Shown piece by piece: positions 59,177 to 64,000 of a DNA stretch of 64,000 nucleotides (position 1 is the first letter of the stretch; each line of letters opens with the position of its first letter). The notes below the pieces were generated by a model, which saw only the letters and a list, made by a program, of their open reading frames with translations, did no database searches and was not told the origin of the DNA. Source of the DNA: DASZGI01 sp035938995 (GTDB taxonomy: Bacteria; Actinomycetota; Actinomycetes; Streptomycetales; Catenulisporaceae); NCBI RefSeq assembly GCF_035938995.1, contig NZ_DASZGI010000329.1, forward strand, positions 57,555 to 121,554, written 5' to 3'. The position numbers and the translations under genes are program-made.

Positions 59177-60162
59177 CGCCCTGCCTCCTTATTCGACGCA
59201 GCCTTATTCGACGCTGCCTTATTCGAGACAGCCTCGTTCAACACAGCCTCATTCGACGCAGCGTCATTCAATACAGCCTCCGAAACCGGCGTCGCCGGAC
59301 GGTGGCCGGGGCCGCCGGTCTCCATGTAGGTGAGTACGAGGTCTTCCATGCTCATCGGTTCTGCGGCCCAGTCCCCGGCCGGCAGCGGAGCGTCGGTGCG
59401 CACGACGAACGTGCTCTGCCGGTCGGTGTGCTCGGCCGAGACCACTTCCAGCCCGGCCGGGAGCGTGTCTGGCTCGCGTCGGGTGCACACGATCCGGTGG
59501 TGGGCGGCGATGAGCTGATCGACCTCGCCGGCCAGCCGCACCCGCGAGGTGACGAGCACGATCAGGTAGTCGCAGACCCGTTCGAGGTCGGAGATCAGGT
59601 GCGAGGAGAGGATTACGCTGCTGCCGTTCTCCACGACGGATTCCATCAGGTACTTGAGGAACTCGCGGCGGGCGAGCGGGTCGAGGCTGGCGACCGGCTC
59701 ATCGAGCAGGAGCAGTTCGGGCATCTTCCCGGCGGCCACCGTCAGGGCGAGTTGGGCGCGCTGACCGCCGGAGAGTTTCCCGGCCTTCTGCGCCGGGTCC
59801 AGGTCGAGCTGAGCGATCCGTCGCGCAGCGAACTCCTGATTCCAGCGCGGGTTGAGGTGCGCGCCGAGCCGCAGGTGGTCGGCGACGGACAGGTTCGGAT
59901 ACACGGGCGCGTCCTGGGCGAGGAAGCCGACGCGGGCGAGTTGCGCAGGGCCCGAACCCGGGGCGTCGCCGAGCACGCTGATGCTGCCCGAGGTCGGGCT
60001 CAGCAAGCCGCTGGCAAGCTTGAGCAGCGTGGACTTGCCGGCGCCGTTCGGGCCGACGAGGCCCACCACGTGCCCGGACGGGATGTCCAACGTGCAGTCC
60101 GTGAGCGCCCGGCGTCGCCCGTATTGCATGCCCAGTGCGTGGGCTTCCAAGATCGTGGTCAT
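59173..60162 (-). CDS. ABC exporter ATPase with repeat-extended C-terminus
   Basis: 329 residues. Walker A VGLVGPNGAGKSTLLKLASG near 34, signature KLSGGQRAQLALTVAAG near 137, Walker B LLLLDEPVASLDPLARREF near 158. After the usual end at about 290 it carries six pentapeptide units of the form [E/D/K]-A-[A/V]-[S/L]-N, encoded by a 15-bp tandem repeat. ATGA overlap with the upstream GntR gene. Energises export with the following permease. Confidence 0.9.
   Translation of the reverse strand: MTTILEAHALGMQYGRRRALTDCTLDIPSGHVVGLVGPNGAGKSTLLKLASGLLSPTSGSISVLGDAPGSGPAQLARVGFLAQDAPVYPNLSVADHLRLGAHLNPRWNQEFAARRIAQLDLDPAQKAGKLSGGQRAQLALTVAAGKMPELLLLDEPVASLDPLARREFLKYLMESVVENGSSVILSSHLISDLERVCDYLIVLVTSRVRLAGEVDQLIAAHHRIVCTRREPDTLPAGLEVVSAEHTDRQSTFVVRTDAPLPAGDWAAEPMSMEDLVLTYMETGGPGHRPATPVSEAVLNDAASNEAVLNEAVSNKAASNKAASNKEAGR
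59191..59280 (-). repeat. Six 15-bp tandem repeats in the ATPase C-terminus
   Basis: Plus-strand units ATTCGACGCAGCCTT and variants begin at 59191, 59206, 59221, 59236, 59251 and 59266. The unit length keeps the reading frame, so copy-number change would alter tail length without a frameshift. Confidence 0.8.
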
Positions 60163-60548
60163 CTCTCCTCTTCGACGGAGACGCGGAACGTGCTGTGGAT
60201 CAGGGCCTCGATCTCGGCCTCGGTCAGGCCCGCGGTGCGGGCCCGAGTCAGCCAAGCCTCGAGGTCGCGGCGCAGCGGTTCGTGTTCGGTGAGCGAGGCC
60301 TGGCCCAGGGTTTTCGTGACGAAGGTGCCCACCCCGGGCTTCGGCGAGACCAGGCCCTCGCGCTCGAGCTCCCGGTAGGCCTTGAGCACGGTGTTCGGGT
60401 TGATCGCGACTTTCATCACGACCTGCTTGACCGTAGGCAGCTGGTCGCCCTCGGACAGCAGGCCCAGCAGCAGCGCCTGGCGTACCTGTTGGACGATCTG
60501 CAGGTATGGGGCGACGCCGGAGCGTGTGTCCAGGTGGAACTCGATCAC
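60159..60548 (-). CDS. GntR-family regulator, YtrA subfamily
   Basis: 129 residues. Winged helix at about 8-72 (APYLQIVQQVRQALLLGLLS, QLPTVKQVVMKVAINPNTVL, REGLVSPKPGVGTFV), then the short two-helix tail of YtrA. These regulators normally repress the ABC exporter in their own operon and respond to cell-envelope antibiotics. It is first in the operon, coupled by ATGA to the ATPase. Confidence 0.9.
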   Translation of the reverse strand: MIEFHLDTRSGVAPYLQIVQQVRQALLLGLLSEGDQLPTVKQVVMKVAINPNTVLKAYRELEREGLVSPKPGVGTFVTKTLGQASLTEHEPLRRDLEAWLTRARTAGLTEAEIEALIHSTFRVSVEEER

Positions 60549-60718
60549 CAGTTCCTCTATTCATCTAGTTCCCTAGCACAATAGAGGAAGGATGGGGCAC
60601 GGTGTCAATACGCGGCGTCAATGCGCGCTGTCAGTACGCCGGGGCTCGGACGGTGGTCGCCGACAGAACTCAGCGGCGGCGAGACCGGCGGTCCGGCTGC
60701 CGGATGGCCGGAATGAGC

Positions 60719-60748
60719 AGAGCGGGCCGCAGATCAGCGGCCCGCTCT
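60719..60748 (-). terminator. Hairpin downstream of the amidohydrolase gene
   Basis: AGAGCGGGCCGC (60719-60730) pairs exactly with 60737-60748 over a 6-base loop, about 50 bases past the amidohydrolase stop on the minus strand. Confidence 0.65.
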
Positions 60749-60799
60749 CATGGTCGGGAGCGGCTCAGCGGGGTGCTTCCCGCATGCGGGCCGGCGCGG

Positions 60800-61849
60800 T
60801 CAGACGACGACCTTTCCGCGCAGGATGACGCGCTTCGGGTGGGCGAGCACGGAGACGTCGAGTGTCGGGTCGGTGTCGTAGGCCACCAGGTCGGCCGGGG
60901 CGCCGTCGGCGAGGCCGGGCAGCCCGAGCCAGGAACGGGCGATCCAGGAAGCGCCACCGACCGCGGCCTCTGGCGGAAGCCCGAAGCGTGCGAGCAATTG
61001 CGCCTCTGCGGCCACGGTGCCGCAGGGGAAGCTGTCGGTGCCTGCCAGCACGGTGACCCCGGCTTCATGCGCGGCGCGCACGAGCTGCGGCATCGCCTCG
61101 AAGCCGGACAGGAACCACTGCCGCCGAGGGGTCGGCTCGGCGGCTCGCGCCCGCTCGGCCCCGGCGTTGAAGACGCCGAGCGTCGGGACCAGCGCGGTGC
61201 CCTGCGCGGCCATCCGATCGAGCAGCCCTGGGTCCAGGTGCATCCCGTGCTCCAGGCTGTCGGCGCCGGCTTCGACCGCGTTGCGGCAGCCCTCGGCGGT
61301 CTGGCAGTGCACGGCCACCTTGCCGCCCTCGGCGTGCACGGCCTGGACCACGGCGGTCAGCGTCTCCAGCGGCAGCGCCGGCTGGTCCGGCATCCAGTCG
61401 CCGATCACCTTGCACCAGCCCGAGGACGCCGCGGCCTCCTCCACCGCGGCCGCGAGCAACTCGTCCTCGGTCACATCGCGTCCGTGTCCGGGGAAGAACC
61501 GCCCCGGCGTCGCGAGCCACGGACCGGCCGAGCGCACCCGCGGCAACTGCGGATCCTCGTCCACCCAGCCCGGAATCCGCCCGGCCGAGCCCGGGGTCCG
61601 CACCAGCAGCACCCCGGCGTCGCGGTGATCGATCAGATGCTTTCGCAGCGTTTCGTCGTCCAGCCGGGTGCCGATCTCCTCGGTGCCCGGATGCGTGTGC
61701 ACGTCGACCAGACCGGGCAGCAGCCAGCCGCCGTCGACCACGACGTCCGCATCCGCTATTGGTTCCTCGCGCAACCGGTCCCCGTCGATCCAGAACGACC
61801 GTTCCTCGTGCTCGGGCAACACGATGCCCCGTACCTGCATGACCACCAT
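60800..61849 (-). CDS. Amidohydrolase-superfamily enzyme
   Basis: 349 residues. Metal-binding VDVHTHPG (HxH) near residue 56, KVAVHCQTAEGCRNAVEAGA near 182, SLEHGMHLDPGLL near 205 and the catalytic Asp in VLAGTDSFPCG near 270. Looks like imidazolonepropionase/dipeptidase-type hydrolases; the substrate is unknown. The start at 61849 follows GGAAGGGG; an in-frame ATG 15 codons earlier is less well placed. Confidence 0.83.
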   Translation of the reverse strand: MVVMQVRGIVLPEHEERSFWIDGDRLREEPIADADVVVDGGWLLPGLVDVHTHPGTEEIGTRLDDETLRKHLIDHRDAGVLLVRTPGSAGRIPGWVDEDPQLPRVRSAGPWLATPGRFFPGHGRDVTEDELLAAAVEEAAASSGWCKVIGDWMPDQPALPLETLTAVVQAVHAEGGKVAVHCQTAEGCRNAVEAGADSLEHGMHLDPGLLDRMAAQGTALVPTLGVFNAGAERARAAEPTPRRQWFLSGFEAMPQLVRAAHEAGVTVLAGTDSFPCGTVAAEAQLLARFGLPPEAAVGGASWIARSWLGLPGLADGAPADLVAYDTDPTLDVSVLAHPKRVILRGKVVV

Positions 61850-62300
61850 CAGGCCCCTTCCGCCCCGTCGCATCAGGTGTGCAGCTCGGTCCACGATAAC
61901 GCGCCCGGCGCCTGGAGATCAGCCGCGGCGAACCGAGGGGAGATCCCGGGTGCCGCAGCAGTTCTGACGGCATCAGTCAAAATTGCACTGTCCTTCACAC
62001 CTTGAGCATGAGATCGATGGCCCACTGCCACAGATAAGTCTGTCTTTACCCTGAAGATCGTCGCAATGTTGCTTTCTCGGCCGTCAACAGTCTTGACTTA
62101 CATCTAAAGTCAGCTGAATATGTGTGCTGCCCCACAGGGGGAGCCTTCGCTTATCCGCGCGTCACCGCGAAGCGCGATCTCTGTCGGTCGGACCCGCCTT
62201 GGAGTCTGTCCCCGCCGCCCACACCGCCGCCACGGCGCTGCCCCGAGAACCCCCAGCAGGTCCGGCAGACCGCGACGAGACTGATCTGACGGAGGTATTC
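61850..62300. promoter_or_regulatory. Divergent region upstream of the GH54 gene
   Basis: 451 bases. A possible promoter for the glycosidase is TTGACT at 62093-62098 with GAATAT 17 bases on. TGACTT (62094-62099) and AAGTCA (62107-62112) form a short dyad over it, a possible sugar-regulator site. Nothing else recognised. Confidence 0.4.
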
Positions 62301-64000
62301 GTGCACTTGCTGTCCAAGCTCAGACGCCGGACGCGGCTGGCCGCCGCCTTCCTGCTGGCCGCCGCGATCGCGGTGCCCGCGTTCGCCGCCGCGACACCTG
62401 CTTCCGCGGCCACGTCGCTGCCGTGCGACATCTACGCCTCCGGCGGGACGCCGTGCGAGGCGGCCTACAGCACCACCCGGGCCATGTTCGGCTCCTACAA
62501 CGGCCCGCTCTACCAGATCCAGCGCGCCTCGGATGGCAGCACCCTGAACATCGGCCTGCAGTCCGCCGGGGGTGTGGTCGCCTCGGCGCCGCAGGTCTCC
62601 TTCTGCTCCGGTACGACCTGCACCATCACCCAGCTGTACGACCAGACGTCCAACGGCAACAACCTGCCCATCTCGCCCGGCAGTTCCTGCTCCGGCTGCT
62701 CGAGCGGCCTCTCCGGCCCCGGCCCGAACGGCTCCGACATCGGCGCGAACGCGATGGCGCTGCCCGTCACCATCGGCGGCCAGCCGGCCTACGGCGTGGT
62801 GGTCGACAACATCGGCACCGGATACCGCAACGACAACGTCAAGAACGTGCCCACCGGCTCGCAGCCCGAGGGCATGTACATGCTGACGTCGTCGAACCTC
62901 ACGAGCGGCAGTTGCTGCTTCGACTTCGGGTCGGCCGAGACCAACGACTCCGACGACGGCAACTCGACCATGAACGCGATCTACTACGGCACCGCGTGCT
63001 GGACGGGCGGCTGCACCGGCTCCGGTCCCTGGGTCGGCGGCGACCTCGAGAACGGCATGTACTTCAGCAACACCGGCCCCAACCCCACCAGCATCCAGAG
63101 CGAGACCGGCTCGTTCGTGTCCGCCTGGGAGAAGAACAACGGGACGACCAACTTCACCCTCAAATTCGGCAGCGGGCAGTCAGGCGGGTTGACCCAGTCC
63201 TATTCCGGGCCGCTGCCCAACGGCTACAACCCGATGAAGGTGCAGCCGTCCATCGAGTTGGGCACCGGCGGCGACAACAGCCCGGAAGGCACGGGCGAGT
63301 TCTTCGAGGGCGCCGTCACGGCCGGCTTCCCCTCCGACGCCACCGAGAACTCCGTGCAGGCCAACATCGTCGCGGCCGGCTACACGAACAACACCACCAC
63401 GTTCCCGCCGAACACCGAGTCCGTGATCAGCCTGCACGCCCACGCCAACGGCAAGTACGTCGACGCGGCGAACAGCACTACCTCGCTCATCGCGGACGCC
63501 ACCTCGATCGGCGCCAACGAGACCTTCGACATGATGGCCAACAACGACGGCACCGTGAACCTGAGGGCGCACTCCGACCACGACTGGGTCACCGCCGAGA
63601 GCGACGGGAACTCGCCGCTGATCGCCAACCGCGGTGCGCCCGGCCCGTGGGAGACGTTCTATCTGATCCACAACTCCGATGGCAGTGTCAGCCTCCGTGC
63701 TTACAACAACCAGCACATCGTGACGGCCGACAACGCCGGCGCGTCGCCGCTGATCGCCAACCGGACGGCGATCGGCCCGTGGGAGGAGTTCGACCTCGTC
63801 CACGACACCGTGCCGGTCAGCTTCCGCGCGCACGCGAACAACGACATCGTGACGGCGGACAACGCCGGCGCGTCGCCGCTGATCGCGAACCGCACCGCGA
63901 TCGGCGGGTGGGAGACCTTCGACCTGATTCAGAACAGCGACGGCAGCATCAGCCTGCGCGCGCACGCCAACGGTGACATCGTCACCGCCGACAACGCGGG
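62301..64000 (+). CDS. abfB: Secreted GH54 alpha-L-arabinofuranosidase with beta-trefoil repeats (3' end outside window)
   Basis: At least 566 residues; cut by the window edge. Signal peptide (LAAAFLLAAAIAVPAFAAAT), then a GH54 catalytic domain from about 40 (LPCDIYASGGTPCEAAYSTT, SGPGPNGSDIG, GYRNDNVKNVPTGSQPEGMY) with the nucleophile Glu in VGGDLENGMYFSN near 252. From about 375, five repeats of about 45 residues (RAHANNDIVTADNAGASPLI, ANRTAIG) follow a fascin-like beta-trefoil pattern in place of the fungal arabinose-binding module. It releases arabinose from plant arabinan/arabinoxylan. GTG start with GGAGG 5 bases upstream. Confidence 0.9.
   Translation, partial: MHLLSKLRRRTRLAAAFLLAAAIAVPAFAAATPASAATSLPCDIYASGGTPCEAAYSTTRAMFGSYNGPLYQIQRASDGSTLNIGLQSAGGVVASAPQVSFCSGTTCTITQLYDQTSNGNNLPISPGSSCSGCSSGLSGPGPNGSDIGANAMALPVTIGGQPAYGVVVDNIGTGYRNDNVKNVPTGSQPEGMYMLTSSNLTSGSCCFDFGSAETNDSDDGNSTMNAIYYGTACWTGGCTGSGPWVGGDLENGMYFSNTGPNPTSIQSETGSFVSAWEKNNGTTNFTLKFGSGQSGGLTQSYSGPLPNGYNPMKVQPSIELGTGGDNSPEGTGEFFEGAVTAGFPSDATENSVQANIVAAGYTNNTTTFPPNTESVISLHAHANGKYVDAANSTTSLIADATSIGANETFDMMANNDGTVNLRAHSDHDWVTAESDGNSPLIANRGAPGPWETFYLIHNSDGSVSLRAYNNQHIVTADNAGASPLIANRTAIGPWEEFDLVHDTVPVSFRAHANNDIVTADNAGASPLIANRTAIGGWETFDLIQNSDGSISLRAHANGDIVTADNA

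Noticed and set aside
58337..59329. Plus-strand frame with regular ALFDAALFDAA-type pentapeptides, like a pentapeptide-repeat protein
   Set aside because: It is the antisense reading of the 15-bp repeat in the ATPase gene and of its neighbour permease.

Overview
The window is high-GC DNA (roughly 70 percent G+C by eye) with many GTG starts, 4-bp ATGA/GTGA stop-start overlaps and GGAGG-type ribosome sites. Together with SARP and LuxR-family regulators, a GlnR-like nitrate cluster, Family 2B encapsulin-linked 2-methylisoborneol genes and many secreted glycosidases, this points to a filamentous soil actinomycete (Streptomycetales/Catenulisporales-like). The genus cannot be fixed from sequence alone. 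About 50 genes are annotated. I saw no rRNA, tRNA, CRISPR array, insertion sequence or prophage.

Layout. (1) 0.2-10.2 kb: assimilatory nitrate block. narK, nirD and nirB lie on the minus strand, divergent from a hemD-winged-helix fusion and a 1385-residue nitrate reductase fused to a CysJ-like flavoprotein. (2) 10.4-15.2 kb: a membrane glycosyltransferase-like protein, convergent with an esterase - processive GT2 - GH26 operon that looks like a cell-surface polysaccharide cassette. (3) 15.4-19.1 kb: a large acyl-CoA dehydrogenase and a secreted GH79-like glucuronidase. (4) 19.4-23.0 kb: the 2-methylisoborneol locus (encapsulin shell, terpene cyclase, GPP methyltransferase). (5) 24.0-32.8 kb: a sugar or sugar-acid catabolic regulon. 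A GntR/LacI-type regulator and a mannonate-dehydratase-like enzyme diverge from an ABC importer, an epimerase, a ThuA-like protein and a Gfo/Idh/MocA dehydrogenase; the shared promoter region is rich in dyads. (6) 32.9-40.4 kb: a SARP regulator, a secreted ChW-repeat protein, an XRE-NB-ARC-TPR regulator, and two divergent secreted cell-wall hydrolases with the same N-terminal domain. (7) 40.5-52.2 kb: accessory genes including two VapBC-type toxin-antitoxin pairs, a PIN-domain remnant, a TetR remnant, an ABC-ATPase remnant, a LuxR ATPase regulator, an MMPL exporter, a flavin monooxygenase, an AhpD-like/MarR pair and two kinases. (8) 52.3-60.5 kb: a two-component system divergent from an ABC exporter with an unusual ectodomain, then a convergent GntR-controlled ABC exporter. 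(9) 60.8-64.0 kb: an amidohydrolase and a secreted GH54 arabinofuranosidase cut by the window edge.

How the genes work together. In block 1 NarK imports nitrate, the fused reductase makes nitrite and NirBD makes ammonium; HemD supplies the uroporphyrinogen III needed for NirB siroheme. In block 4 the methyltransferase makes 2-methyl-GPP and the cyclase converts it to 2-methylisoborneol; the encapsulin probably houses the cyclase. In block 5 imported sugars are probably oxidised and dehydrated under one regulator.

The observations most worth following are the encapsulated terpene locus, the promoter dyads at 26.6 kb, the paired wall hydrolases, the ABC permease with a lectin-like ectodomain, two independent 15-bp tandem repeats, and several gene remnants next to intact relatives.
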